Shown: in pieces, positions 25,685 to 34,179 of the stretch | Layout: every line of letters begins with the position of its first letter | Numbering within the stretch: the first letter of the stretch is position 1 | Source: Acidobacteriota bacterium | Lineage (GTDB): Bacteria; Acidobacteriota; Terriglobia; Acidiferrales; UBA7541 | Direction of reading: 5' to 3' | Assembly (NCBI GenBank): GCA_003225295.1 | Contig: QHYZ01000106.1 | Coordinates: 1 to 49,336 of the forward strand | DNA: 49,336 nucleotides | Position numbers and translations under genes: made by a program | The notes under the pieces: generated by a model | What the model saw: the letters and a program-made list of their open reading frames with translations, nothing else | Databases searched by the model: none | Told to the model about the DNA's origin: nothing

Positions 25685-26977
25685 ATGAGTGGCATCGCTA
25701 ACCGTGCTCCCGTTGTGGATCGGCGCTCCAGGTTCCCAATTGAGTCAATCCGCGCGTTGTTTCCGGCTCTTCATCGGGAACCCTCGTTCATATTCTTCGA
25801 CAATGCCGCTGGCGCGCAGGTGCCGCAGATCGTGCTCGACGCCATCAACGAGCACTTGGTGGAGCGCAACGTGCAGCGCGGTGGCCGCTATCGGCACAGC
25901 CAGCAAGTAGACGCGACCATCGCGCGGGCCCGCCAAAGCGTGGGTGTCTTTCTCAATGCCCGCGATCCGAGCGAAATCGCATTTGGCATGAATGCTACTT
26001 CCTTCATCCGAATAGTGAGCCTGGCGATTGGGCAAACACTCCAGGAGCGGAACGAAATCATTGTCACCGACATGGATCACGAAGCCAACGTCGCCACGTG
26101 GCTGGCGTTGCAAAGAGAAGGAGCAACCTTTCACTGGTGGAAGATGCGGGACGACGGCAATTTACATCCCGAGGACTTGAAACCCCTGCTGTCTTCGAGA
26201 ACACGTTTGGTGGCATGCACGGTCGCCTCAAATGCGCTTGGCTCGATCGTAAACGTTGCGATGGCGGCCAAGCTCGCGCACGAAGCTGGCGCCGAGATTT
26301 TTCTCGATTGTGTGCACTATGGGCCACACGCGGTAATTGATGTGCAAGCCTTCGATTGTGATTACCTGGTATGTTCCGGGTATAAGATCTTTGCTCCCCA
26401 CATGGGATTTCTCTGGGGGCGCCGCAACCTTCTTGAGAAGCTGCCAACTTTCCGCGAGGACTTTATTCCCGACGAGCCGCCCGGAAAACTCGAAGCTGGG
26501 ACATTTATTTATGAAAATGTGGCGGGCATGGATGCCGCTGTATCCTACCTGGAGAATCTGGGAAAGACTCTGGTAACGAGCGAAGGGGACAGTCAAGCAA
26601 TCTCCAAGCGCGCCAATCTCGTGCGCGCGATGACGGGCATACGATCGTATGAAGAATCATTGTCGCTCGAACTGCTGCGTGTTTTGGGTGAATGCGGTGC
26701 CACTATTTATGGCGTGCGCGAAGATCATCGGGTGCACGAGCGCGTGCCAACATTGTGCTTCAATCTAAAGACGATCTCTCCAGCGAGAGTCACAGAGTCC
26801 ATGGCGGACGCGGGGATTGGGATACGCGATGGCCACATGTACACACCGCGCCTGATGAAGCGGTTCGGGCTGAGCCAGGACAGCGGCGTGGTTCGACTAT
26901 CTGCGGTTCACTACAACTCCATGAAAGAAATACATCGCTTTGCGGACGTTCTGTTCGATTTGAGTAAGCATGGGTAA
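25685..26977 (+). CDS. Class V aminotransferase-fold protein (cysteine desulfurase-like)
   Basis: A 430-residue PLP enzyme. FFDNAAGAQVPQIVLDAI near the N-terminus and RGGRYRHSQQVD match the cysteine-desulfurase-like (VC1184) subgroup. The PLP Lys is K234 in CSGYKIFAPHMG, with D208 in FLDCVHYGPHA binding the pyridine nitrogen and FGMNATSFIRIVS in the phosphate-binding region. The active-site Cys loop of true desulfurases is not evident. Relatives include selenocysteine lyase, isopenicillin-N epimerase and kynureninase; with tryptophan dioxygenase and an amino-acid permease in the same locus, a role on an amino-acid substrate is plausible but unproven. The ATG at 25685 has AAGGA upstream and overlaps nothing; the open frame extends to 25472. 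Confidence 0.87.
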   Translation: MSGIANRAPVVDRRSRFPIESIRALFPALHREPSFIFFDNAAGAQVPQIVLDAINEHLVERNVQRGGRYRHSQQVDATIARARQSVGVFLNARDPSEIAFGMNATSFIRIVSLAIGQTLQERNEIIVTDMDHEANVATWLALQREGATFHWWKMRDDGNLHPEDLKPLLSSRTRLVACTVASNALGSIVNVAMAAKLAHEAGAEIFLDCVHYGPHAVIDVQAFDCDYLVCSGYKIFAPHMGFLWGRRNLLEKLPTFREDFIPDEPPGKLEAGTFIYENVAGMDAAVSYLENLGKTLVTSEGDSQAISKRANLVRAMTGIRSYEESLSLELLRVLGECGATIYGVREDHRVHERVPTLCFNLKTISPARVTESMADAGIGIRDGHMYTPRLMKRFGLSQDSGVVRLSAVHYNSMKEIHRFADVLFDLSKHG

Positions 26978-28412
26978 GTTTCACGAGCCCCCCAAGAGCC
27001 TCGCGCCTGGCGCAAGAGATTTGTTGGGCAACGCGGCGGAAACCGGGGAACTGAGGCGGAGGCTCACGCAGCGCCAGCTCAGCATGCTGGCCATTGGCGG
27101 GGCGATTGGTGTCGGGCTCTTTTTGGGAAGCAGCGTGACAATTCGCCTGGCTGGGCCCGGTGTGATCGTGTCCTACCTTCTCGGTGCGGTCATAGCCCTC
27201 ATCATCGCTTACGCGCTGGTGGAAATGGCGGTTGTGCATCCCGTTGCGGGCTCCTTTGGCGTCTATGCTCAGACGTATCTCAGCCCATGGGCAGGATTCA
27301 CGGTTCGTGCTACGTATGGACTGGTTCAAATCATCGCGATTGGAGCGGAAGTGACGGCCGTGGCTATCTATTTCGCTTTTTGGTTTCCCTCGATTCCCCA
27401 GTGGATCTGGGTGGTGGGGGTTTCGATCGGACTGGTCGCGCTGAATGCACTGCAGGTATCCCGCTTCGGCGAGTTCGAGTACTGGTTTGCGTTTATCAAA
27501 GTTCTTACCATCCTCGTTTTTATCGTCGTCGGCTTGGGATTGATACTTGGTCTGGGACCAAGGCCGGCCGTTGGTTTGTCGAACCTCACCGCGCATGGCG
27601 GCTTTCTTCCCTATGGTTGGAGGGGTGTGTGGCTGGCCCTTACTCTCGCGCTTACAAGCTACATGGGCGTGGAAATAATCGCCGTCACCGCGGGTGAAGC
27701 TGAGCGTCCGGAGGAGTCCATTCCCCGCGCCATGCGTACGATTGTGTTTCGGCTCATCCTCTTTTACGTTCTCGCCATTACCGTCATGCTGGCGATGACC
27801 CCTTGGAATCACGCGGGCACCGGCATTACTGGGAGTCCGTTCGTGAGCGCCTTTTCCGCCGTGGGCATTCCCTATGGTGCAAGCATTATGAATCTGGTGG
27901 TGATCACGGCGGCACTCTCGAGTTCCAACACCGACCTGTACCTCAGCACGCGCATGCTGTTTTCCCTATCGAGGGGACGATACGCCCCGGAATGGCTCGG
28001 GCGCCTCAGCGAAAATGGCGTTCCTCGGCACGCCCTGGCTGTTTCGACGGGAGGTATGGCGGCAGCGATATTGCTTGCAATTTATGCGCCAGCGAAGGCA
28101 TTCCTCATGCTCTATGGCGTCGCCGTCGCGGGGATGTTTTTTGTTTGGATCATTATTTTACTGACGCACCTCGCGTTTCGGCGCGCGCTTGCCCCCGAAC
28201 GAATCGCCCGGCTTCCCATGCGTTTGCGATTCTTTCCGTATTCGACATGGCTGGGCATCGCCGCTTTGCTCGGGATCGCTGTGAGCACGTTTTATGTCCA
28301 GGGCTTGCAGTACTCGGTTCCAGCTTTCGCGCCAATTCTTCTGCTGATTTCTCTCGCGTATTGGAAAGTCCGGCGAGGGAAAGCGTTTGCCCGCGGTATG
28401 GAACACCAGTAA
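26970..28412 (+). CDS. Amino-acid permease (APC superfamily)
   Basis: A 480-residue cytoplasmic-membrane transporter with about 12 helices. The N-terminal consensus RQLSMLAIGGAIGVGLFLGSS is the AAT-type substrate-binding helix 1. VHPVAGSFGVYAQTYLSPWAGF and the SYMGVEIIAVTAGEAERPEESIPRA loop are also typical of proton-coupled amino-acid permeases. The ATG overlaps the aminotransferase-fold gene stop by 8 bp, so the two are co-translated. It would take up an amino acid or amine used by the locus; the substrate is not predictable. Confidence 0.92.
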   Translation: MGKFHEPPKSLAPGARDLLGNAAETGELRRRLTQRQLSMLAIGGAIGVGLFLGSSVTIRLAGPGVIVSYLLGAVIALIIAYALVEMAVVHPVAGSFGVYAQTYLSPWAGFTVRATYGLVQIIAIGAEVTAVAIYFAFWFPSIPQWIWVVGVSIGLVALNALQVSRFGEFEYWFAFIKVLTILVFIVVGLGLILGLGPRPAVGLSNLTAHGGFLPYGWRGVWLALTLALTSYMGVEIIAVTAGEAERPEESIPRAMRTIVFRLILFYVLAITVMLAMTPWNHAGTGITGSPFVSAFSAVGIPYGASIMNLVVITAALSSSNTDLYLSTRMLFSLSRGRYAPEWLGRLSENGVPRHALAVSTGGMAAAILLAIYAPAKAFLMLYGVAVAGMFFVWIIILLTHLAFRRALAPERIARLPMRLRFFPYSTWLGIAALLGIAVSTFYVQGLQYSVPAFAPILLLISLAYWKVRRGKAFARGMEHQ

Positions 28413-28497
28413 CCGACTGGCTCCGCAGCGCAGCGGATCTTCTCGTATGTTCACCTCTTCCCTTCCTGAAGGAAGGGGATTCCTACTAGCTCCATGC

Positions 28498-28989
28498 CTA
28501 AGCATGAAGGCCTTCGGTGGGTTCTTGGGCCGACGCCCTTACTTCAGGCGAAGTATCTCCACAAGCTAACAAGGCAAGCCCTGCCTCTTTGATGTTCATG
28601 GCGGCAACCCCATCGGCGTTGGCTGAGAACCCGCACTCGAGGCAGGTGAACTGCGCTTGCCTCTTGCGGTTGTCTCCCGAAGTGTGCCCGCACCCGGGGC
28701 ACTTGCGGCTGGTGTTCTTCGCCGGCACCGCCATGAGCATGCCGCCCTGCCACCTGGTCTTATATTCCAACTGGCGACGTAGCTCGAACGGGCTGGCATC
28801 CAGAATGGAGCGGTTAAGGCCCGACTTTGCCTTGACCCTCCTTCCCTGCTGCTCCCTGGTGCCTGCGGCCGATGCCGACATATTCTTTACTTGCAGGTCT
28901 TCGACGATGACAACGGCGTGGTTTTTGCTGATGTCCGACGAGACCTTATGTAGGAAATGCTTTCTGGTGTTGGCGATTCGTTGGGCCAA
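28498..28989 (-). pseudogene. tnpB: Truncated TnpB (RuvC C-terminal part and zinc ribbon)
   Basis: 163 residues corresponding to the C-terminal 40% of an IS605-family TnpB RNA-guided nuclease. It retains the RuvC-II Glu (VVIVEDLQVKNM), the zinc ribbon (CPGCGHTS, CLECGFSA) and the RuvC-III Asp (NADGVAAMNIKEAG). The N-terminal REC/WED region and the RuvC-I Asp are missing, so nuclease activity is not expected. The reading frame is still open from an ATG at 28989, just at the deletion junction. The 3' end runs towards the hairpin at 28460-28477, where the guide RNA of complete elements is normally encoded. Confidence 0.85.
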
Positions 28990-28990
28990 A

Positions 28991-29101
28991 TGCTACTGGA
29001 AGAATGTTTTGTGCTCGCCTTCTTATTTCGCCGCATCCTGTGGCGGCCCACCACTCCACCTCATCAAGCGCTACATTGAACAGCAGGCGACACCGCATTA
29101 G
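28991..29101 (+). pseudogene. tnpA: C-terminal remnant of IS200-type TnpA transposase
   Basis: 37 codons (CYWKNVLCSPSYFAASCGG through IKRYIEQQATPH) match the end of Y1 HUH transposases. The tyrosine in KRYIEQQ corresponds to the catalytic nucleophile; the HUH motif and the rest of the domain are missing. It lies divergently from the truncated tnpB, as in IS605-type arrangements, and its stop is followed within 11 bp by the terminal hairpin of the element. Confidence 0.75.
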
Positions 29102-29139
29102 TCGTGGCTTACCCCGGCCTGAAGTCCGGGGCTTGCACC

Positions 29140-29401
29140 ACTCGCGGGGTCAAAAACTCGCCCTGGTCACTGCCCTGAGCCAGAACTCATTGCTCTGCGC
29201 ACGTCGATGATGAATCAGTCTTTTTTGCAATGGGAGTTCCCGGCACCCTGAATACACGCGCTGATCGTGAGCCATCGCCAGCTGTCCCGTCGACTTTTAT
29301 GCCGCTTCACTCTCGTCGTACTCCAGCCGGCCCCTAGCGCTCAAACCTCTTGCCGGCTACCAACTTCAAGTCCCACTTGAGCGGAGGGGCTCGCCGACCT
29401 C
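29140..29401. other. Intergenic, nothing recognised
   Basis: About 260 bp between the IS605 remnant and the DUF3011 gene. No gene, RNA or convincing terminator is seen; a TTTTTT run occurs near 29220 without a strong stem. Confidence 0.4.
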
Positions 29402-30352
29402 TCATTTGTTCTCGCCACAAAATGCCGGTGCATTCACGCCCAACAATCCGCATCCTCGCTGAATCTCGTCCTCGATCAGCTTGCACGAATTTTGCACGTT
29501 GCACGGCGTATGCGTTGCCGGCGATACTTGCACGCACTGCCTCACCAACTCATTCGCCACCGGCTTGCCCACCGTCTTCTCGCAACTCTTCCCGGAGGAA
29601 TCCCCCACGCCTGGCTCGCTTCCCGCTTGCACCTGGAACTCCGCGTTGCAGCCTCGATCCACCCAGACACCCCGGCGATCGTGCCCCCATGTCGAACCTT
29701 CCATACATGGCGCCGTGCTGATCTGTCTCGTCAGTTGCACGGTGGCCCCCTGCGTATCCACATCGCAATAATTCTTTCTTCCGTCGAACGAAGCGCAGCT
29801 TATCCTCTGGCTCTTGCCTCCGGCTTTCACGAAGCCGGCCGGATGCCCCGGTACGCCCACTACAAAATCCGCCTCGCATCCTTTATCTACCCATATCCCT
29901 CGAGTATCGTGTCCCCACGAGGAGCCTTCCTTGCACTTCGCGCCGCTCCGTTGTCTCACGAGCTGCACCCCATTGCTGGTATCCGCCCGGCAAACTTTTC
30001 GTCGGCTATCGTCCGAAGCACACGTTATCGTCCTTCCACCATCCGCGGCGCGGGCATCACCGCCGTCATCGCCGCGCCCCAAAGTAAACTCGCCGCCGCA
30101 TCCCTTATCCACCCAGATTCCTTCTTCATCGTAGCCCCACGACCCACCCTCTTTGCACGGCGCCTGGCTGCGTTGCCGCACCAGTCGCGCTCCATACCTG
30201 GTGTCGGCCGTGCAGTAGTGCTTCTCCCCGTCATCCGAAGAACACGGAATGATCTGGCCGTGGCGCTCCTGTGGTCCCTGTCTGGCCAATACCCCACGGC
30301 AAAAAGGTGCTAGGACCGCCATCAAAACAAAAATATACCGGCAAGTTCGCAT
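29402..30352 (-). CDS. Secreted protein with three DUF3011 repeats
   Basis: A 316-residue exported protein. A signal peptide (MRTCRYIFVLMAVLAPFCRGVLA) precedes three tandem 60-residue DUF3011 units at about residues 33-90, 105-165 and 180-240. Each has I.CaS.D...YC.ADT, a LVRQ(R/I)S segment, C.EGS.WG.D and GIWVD.GC.AEF, with four regularly placed Cys that probably form disulfides. A different Cys-rich tail (SCEKTVGKPVANELVRQC, CNVQNSCKLIEDEI, GCGLLG) ends the protein. AGGAG lies six bases upstream of the ATG. DUF3011 is of unknown function, possibly carbohydrate binding at the cell surface; that is a guess. Confidence 0.88.
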   Translation of the reverse strand: MRTCRYIFVLMAVLAPFCRGVLARQGPQERHGQIIPCSSDDGEKHYCTADTRYGARLVRQRSQAPCKEGGSWGYDEEGIWVDKGCGGEFTLGRGDDGGDARAADGGRTITCASDDSRRKVCRADTSNGVQLVRQRSGAKCKEGSSWGHDTRGIWVDKGCEADFVVGVPGHPAGFVKAGGKSQRISCASFDGRKNYCDVDTQGATVQLTRQISTAPCMEGSTWGHDRRGVWVDRGCNAEFQVQAGSEPGVGDSSGKSCEKTVGKPVANELVRQCVQVSPATHTPCNVQNSCKLIEDEIQRGCGLLGVNAPAFCGENK

Positions 30353-30440
30353 GCCATTCTCCTGCGATTGTGGGGTGAGCGAGAAGCATCAGCCGCATGC
30401 AACAATTCTGGCTGAACATATGCTGTCAGGATACCTCCGC

Positions 30441-30578
30441 TTACCGATGCGGCGAAGCATTAATACGGCTTCGCTTTAAGGACGAAGTCAACGGGTCTCG
30501 TTTCCTATGATAGTTTCTTCCTGCGCCTGGTACCAGCGCGTGATCGTCAACGATCAGAATGCGGAGTTTCTTCAGCAT
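30441..30578 (-). pseudogene. Truncated NarL-type response regulator
   Basis: The ATG at 30578 lies inside the 3' end of the histidine kinase gene. The first 17 codons read MLKKLRILIVDDHALVP, the start of a receiver domain with the acidic Asp pair, after which similarity stops; the frame ends at TAA 30441-30443 after 45 codons. The phospho-acceptor Asp, the rest of the receiver and the LuxR-type HTH are missing, and no continuation is visible in the other frames. This looks like a cut-off cognate regulator; the breakpoint lies near 30525. Confidence 0.75.
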
Positions 30579-32013
30579 CCCCCTCGAGGGGTATGGTCAC
30601 GCGTACTGTTGTGCCGTGACTGGTGGAATCGATCTCAAGCCGACCGCCAATCAGCTTTACGCGTTCCTTCATGCTGGGAATGCCGACACCAACTTTGAAC
30701 CGAGGCTCTTCCTTTGCTCTTGGCACACTGACAGAGGCTCCGTGGCCGCGGTCGCTGATTTCCAGCGTAAGATTCGAGTTGCGATCAATCCGTATTTTGG
30801 CTTGCTGACTTCCCGAATGGCGCTGGATGTTTGTGAGGGCCTCTTGCACTACACGAAATAATGCCAACTCCACATCGCGCAGCATCCGGCCAACACCTGG
30901 TGACAGTTCCAATTCCACGTGGATTCCACTCCGCTTGGTGAAGCCGTCCACATAGTCACGAATCGCGTCACCTAAACCAGCTTCATCTAACACCGGCGGG
31001 TGCAACACGTAAGAAAGCGTGCGGATATCACGGATGCACTTGAGTGTCAACGCCTTGCACTCGGAAACGAGACGACGTGATTTTCGCTCGGCCGAAGGGA
31101 TTAAATTGCTTAGTTGACCAAGCATCGTTGCCAATGCGACAAGGTCTTGGCCCGTAGAGTCGTGCAGGTCCCTGGCGATCCTTCTTCGTGCTTCGTCCTG
31201 CAAGCGCAAGAGCTGTCCGGAGAGGCGCCGCAGCTCCTCCTCGGTCTGCTTTCGATCTTCAATATCGGTGTTTGTCCCGTACCACCTTACAATGTGTCCT
31301 TCTGAATTGCGCAGCGGTACACCACGTGCCAAGAACCAGCGGTACGTCCCGTCGGCTCCGCGGTGGCGTTCTTCTTGCTCGTAGGGGGTCCCATTTGTCA
31401 CTGACTCGTGCCAGGCTTTTAGCACTCTCTTCCGGTCGTCGGGATGAAGCATCCTTTGCCAACCATCGCCTCGCAACTCTGCCAGACCGAGCCCCATGTA
31501 AGAACGCCAACGCTCGTTGCAATAGTCAAGCGTGCCGTCAGCCGGGCCACTCCAGATTTGCTGCGGGATCGCGTCGATCAGCGCGCGCGACTGCACTTCC
31601 ACGCGCTTTCGGTCCTCAATATCGATGGACACTCCGTACCACTTAACGAGGTTTCCTCGCTCGTCGCGCAGTGGCGCGGTGCGAACCAGGAACCAGCGAT
31701 ATTGCCCGTCAGCCCGCCGCAGGCGCATTTCATCCTCGGACGGTTCCTCAGCGGCCATGTCCGCGAGCCACTTTTCCATGACGCTTGGAAGGTCTTCGGG
31801 ATGAATCGCGCGCGTCGGCTCTTTAAGTTCCTCCTCGAAAGAAAGGCCCGTGTATTCCAGCCAACGCTTATTGACGAAATCAACGGCGCCGTCAGGCCGA
31901 ACGCTCCAGGCCATCGTGGGAATTGTGTCAATGATGAGCCGCATACGCTCTTCGATGGCATTCGATGCTCCGTCAGCATCGCTCTTGTTGGTTTTAACCC
32001 CGATCTGGCTCAT
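30547..32013 (-). CDS. PAS-PAS sensor histidine kinase (NarL/HisKA_3 type)
   Basis: A 488-residue cytoplasmic kinase with no membrane helices. PAS 1 spans about residues 22-140 and PAS 2 about 142-258; both end in the PAC motif (KWYGVSIDIEDRK, RWYGTNTDIEDRK). A HisKA_3 dimerisation helix follows with the phosphorylatable H284 in RRIARDLHDSTGQDL, then a HATPase domain with its N box in EALTNIQRHSG and a G box in GVGIPSMKERV. The ATG at 32013 is preferred because GGAGGAGGG lies four bases upstream. The 3' end overlaps a truncated response regulator, so the kinase now seems an orphan or must signal to a distant partner. Confidence 0.9.
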   Translation of the reverse strand: MSQIGVKTNKSDADGASNAIEERMRLIIDTIPTMAWSVRPDGAVDFVNKRWLEYTGLSFEEELKEPTRAIHPEDLPSVMEKWLADMAAEEPSEDEMRLRRADGQYRWFLVRTAPLRDERGNLVKWYGVSIDIEDRKRVEVQSRALIDAIPQQIWSGPADGTLDYCNERWRSYMGLGLAELRGDGWQRMLHPDDRKRVLKAWHESVTNGTPYEQEERHRGADGTYRWFLARGVPLRNSEGHIVRWYGTNTDIEDRKQTEEELRRLSGQLLRLQDEARRRIARDLHDSTGQDLVALATMLGQLSNLIPSAERKSRRLVSECKALTLKCIRDIRTLSYVLHPPVLDEAGLGDAIRDYVDGFTKRSGIHVELELSPGVGRMLRDVELALFRVVQEALTNIQRHSGSQQAKIRIDRNSNLTLEISDRGHGASVSVPRAKEEPRFKVGVGIPSMKERVKLIGGRLEIDSTSHGTTVRVTIPLEGDAEETPHSDR

Positions 32014-32513
32014 AGCGCCCTCCTCCAGATGGTGCACGAGGAACACATCGGCCGGTCACGGCAATGGGGACATGGGGGAAACGATTCCTTTAGCTGTCCG
32101 GATAACGAAGATTTAGTTTTCGCCATTATACCCATTTTAAGAAGCCGCGAGCCGCGGCACTCTCTCAAAGTCTACGTAGATGGGGCAAAGCACCTTCTTC
32201 CGACGCCTGGACAGAGACTTGACAGTCTCCTCATGGAGTTCATTGCCCGTGAATTTCAGGAGGAATACAAAGCGAGAATCGTCCACTATGGCGGCAATTG
32301 CTCGATATCACCTGGGTCTCGGAGCGGATGTTCATTCGAGCAATCGGGAACCGGTCGAGATCGATCCAGAAGAGTAAGGGCTTTTCTAAACGTCTCAAAC
32401 AAAAGTACTTTCTTACTAGTCCGGTGCCCTCTCTGTACTATTGCGAGTGGCGGCCCGGTCGGCGATTCTCTCTCTGTCAGCGACCTCGCTGCTCGGCATC
32501 TCGGAGAATAACC
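32014..32513. other. Divergent intergenic region
   Basis: 500 bp between the divergent kinase and peroxidase genes. Open frames run through it on both strands but show no similarity. Promoters for both genes must lie here, yet no convincing boxes stand out. Confidence 0.4.
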
Positions 32514-33656
32514 GTGAAAGTGAGTCTCTTTTGTTGCTCCCCTGTGGTGGCTGCCGCGGCGATCCTTTTCGCCACAGCCGTGCACAGCCCCTCCGTTCAT
32601 GCAGCGTCTGGTCCTGAGGTTCAGGCGAGCGGCGGGGGCGCAATACCGATCGGAAAGCTCGTCAAAATCAAGGCGCCGCTTGGCCTGCCTCCGGTCCCAA
32701 TTCCCCTGCACAATCCGCCCACCGAAGAGACGATCGCTCTTGGGCGACGACTGTACTACGACCCGGGGCTCTCCGTTGATGGAACGGTCTCCTGTGCGAC
32801 GTGCCACGCACCGAACCTTGGCTTCCGCGATGGCAAAGCTCTGTCCAATGGCGTGGGTGGTCAGCGCGGTACCCGCAAGGCCCCAACGGTGGTCAATGTG
32901 GCGTACAACACGCTGCAATTCTGGGATGGGCGCTCGCCCAGCCTGGAGAAGCAGGCAGAAGGGCCGATGACGAATCCGGTAGAGATGGGGCACACGCTGG
33001 AGGGAGTTGTGAAGCATGTGCAATCTGATCCAACGTACCGCAAACTGTTTGCACAGGCCTGGGGCACAGAGCAAATCACGATCGATCTTGTGACTAAGTC
33101 TATCGCGTCTTTCGAACGGACGGTAGTGATCGGGAATTCCCCGTTTGATCTCTTCTATTATGGAGGCGACAAGAAAGCACTCTCGCGGTCGGCGCAGCGC
33201 GGCCTGAAATTATTCCTCAATCGGAAGAAGGGCAACTGCAGCGTGTGCCACGTAATCGGAAAGAAGTATGCGCTTTTCACCGACAACAAATTCCACAACA
33301 TCGGTGTCGGCGCCGATACCCAAGGAAATCTTGCGGACGCCGGCAGGTACACGCAAACGAAAAATGCATCGGATTTGGGCGCGTTCAAAACGCCCACACT
33401 CCGCAACATCGCGGAGACGAGGCCGTACATGCACGACGGCAGCCAAGCCACCCTCAAAGACGTCGTGGACCATTACGTCGGCGGTGGCACATCCAATCCG
33501 CATCTCGATAAGGAGATCCACGCTCTCGATTTTCTAACCTTCGATGAGCGGGCTGACCTCAGGGCATTCCTGGAGTCACTGACCGGCACATTGCCACCGA
33601 ACGTGGGTCCGCCGGCGGACTTGTCAGTAAAGATCCAAACTGCGCAAAGGCAGTAG
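32514..33656 (+). CDS. Di-haem cytochrome c peroxidase (CcpA/MauG family)
   Basis: A 380-residue periplasmic protein. A signal peptide (residues 1-32, VVAAAAILFATAV, Ala-rich cleavage region) precedes two c-type haem sites, CATCH at 94-98 and CSVCH at 242-246. Typical blocks are NVAYNTLQFWDGR, GPMTNPVEMGH and FKTPTLRNIAETRPYMHDG, the last supplying the distal Met or Tyr region. Family members reduce hydrogen peroxide with cytochrome electrons or carry out protein-radical chemistry. The start is GTG 32514 with GGAG seven bases upstream; the frame is open upstream but without similarity. Confidence 0.92.
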   Translation: MKVSLFCCSPVVAAAAILFATAVHSPSVHAASGPEVQASGGGAIPIGKLVKIKAPLGLPPVPIPLHNPPTEETIALGRRLYYDPGLSVDGTVSCATCHAPNLGFRDGKALSNGVGGQRGTRKAPTVVNVAYNTLQFWDGRSPSLEKQAEGPMTNPVEMGHTLEGVVKHVQSDPTYRKLFAQAWGTEQITIDLVTKSIASFERTVVIGNSPFDLFYYGGDKKALSRSAQRGLKLFLNRKKGNCSVCHVIGKKYALFTDNKFHNIGVGADTQGNLADAGRYTQTKNASDLGAFKTPTLRNIAETRPYMHDGSQATLKDVVDHYVGGGTSNPHLDKEIHALDFLTFDERADLRAFLESLTGTLPPNVGPPADLSVKIQTAQRQ

Positions 33657-33660
33657 TTCA

Positions 33661-33852
33661 GTGAGACATCCCGGAGCCAATCCGCAGCCGCGAGCTGGCA
33701 CTTTCGGCTCCCTTAATCTCCTGCAAAATTCGCGACCCAATCCCGCAGCATTCGGGTCCTGCCTTACTCATTTCCACGACATGGTCTTCAACCACCCCAC
33801 GCTCGCCGAAGCTTACAAAGTTGCTGCCTTAGACGGACTGAATAAGCTCTAA
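33661..33852 (+). pseudogene. C-terminal relic of soluble transhydrogenase / disulfide reductase
   Basis: The last 26 codons (33772-33849), FHDMVFNHPTLAEAYKVAALDG and following, match the C-terminus of Si-specific NAD(P) transhydrogenase (SthA) and related pyridine-nucleotide-disulfide reductases. The upstream part of this open frame (from 33661) has no similarity, and the FAD and NAD domains are absent. It is a gene relic directly after the peroxidase gene. Confidence 0.65.
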
Positions 33853-33870
33853 TCGTTATTGTGAGTTGGC

Positions 33871-34056
33871 GCAGCAGCGTCTGGAATCCTGCTTAGGCGA
33901 AATGCCGGTCGTGAGTGAGCGCAGCCGCAAGTCGCTCCTCTCTTCCATGATTAAGAAACTGGCACCGTCTGTGAGACTCCAGTTCTTGTCGGTCATGTCT
34001 TGATATCGCTTCAGCGCCAAGGATCGGCTCCCATCGTCAATTTCTGTATCCGACTG
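33871..34056 (-). pseudogene. Relic of a PIN-domain (VapC-like) toxin
   Basis: Reading the minus strand, the segment ALKRYQDMTDKNWSLTDGAS, then FLIMEE, matches the PIN-domain block around DWSLTD. After a frame change it continues ERLAAALTHDRHFA, stop, AGFQTLLR, which is the typical VapC C-terminus with one Gln codon (CAA) turned into TAA at 33893-33895. The N-terminal half with the first catalytic Asp is missing, and no antitoxin is seen. So it has one frameshift, one nonsense change and a 5' truncation. Confidence 0.65.
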
Positions 34057-34146
34057 TATCTATGAGACTTAGAATCCTTGCAGTGACTTGCATCCCGCGC
34101 TAGGTCGCATCCGTGCTTACGACATAATAGATGTTGCAACGATTAT

Positions 34147-34156
34147 CGTTATAACG
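34147..34156. promoter_or_regulatory. Palindrome upstream of the YceI relic
   Basis: CGTTATAACG is a perfect 10-bp palindrome, flanked by TTGCAACGATTAT, about 24 bp before the former YceI start and 320 bp before the pirin gene. The location fits an operator for a stress-responsive repressor of the YceI-pirin pair; the regulator is unknown. Confidence 0.35.
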
Positions 34157-34179
34157 CATCTAAGCAGGGGGAGATAACG

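Larger units (their letters stand above)
28455..29135. mobile_element. IS605-type element with internal deletion
   Basis: A roughly 680-bp remnant of an IS200/IS605 element. One end is the hairpin CCCTTCC-tgaa-GGAAGGG (28460-28477), next to the 3' end of a tnpB fragment. The other is CCCCGG-n8-CCGGGG (29112-29131), next to the 3' end of a tnpA fragment. tnpB (minus) and tnpA (plus) point outwards and meet at about 28990, where the N-terminal halves of both are missing. The ends kept with a lost centre resemble a non-autonomous derivative. The exact cleavage sites cannot be fixed by eye. Confidence 0.75.

Noticed and set aside
26790-27812. 340-codon minus-strand frame over the permease
   Set aside because: Hydrophilic shadow of a membrane protein gene; no domain.
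31444-32511. 355-codon plus-strand frame opposite the kinase
   Set aside because: Antisense of PAS/HATPase coding sequence with no similarity.
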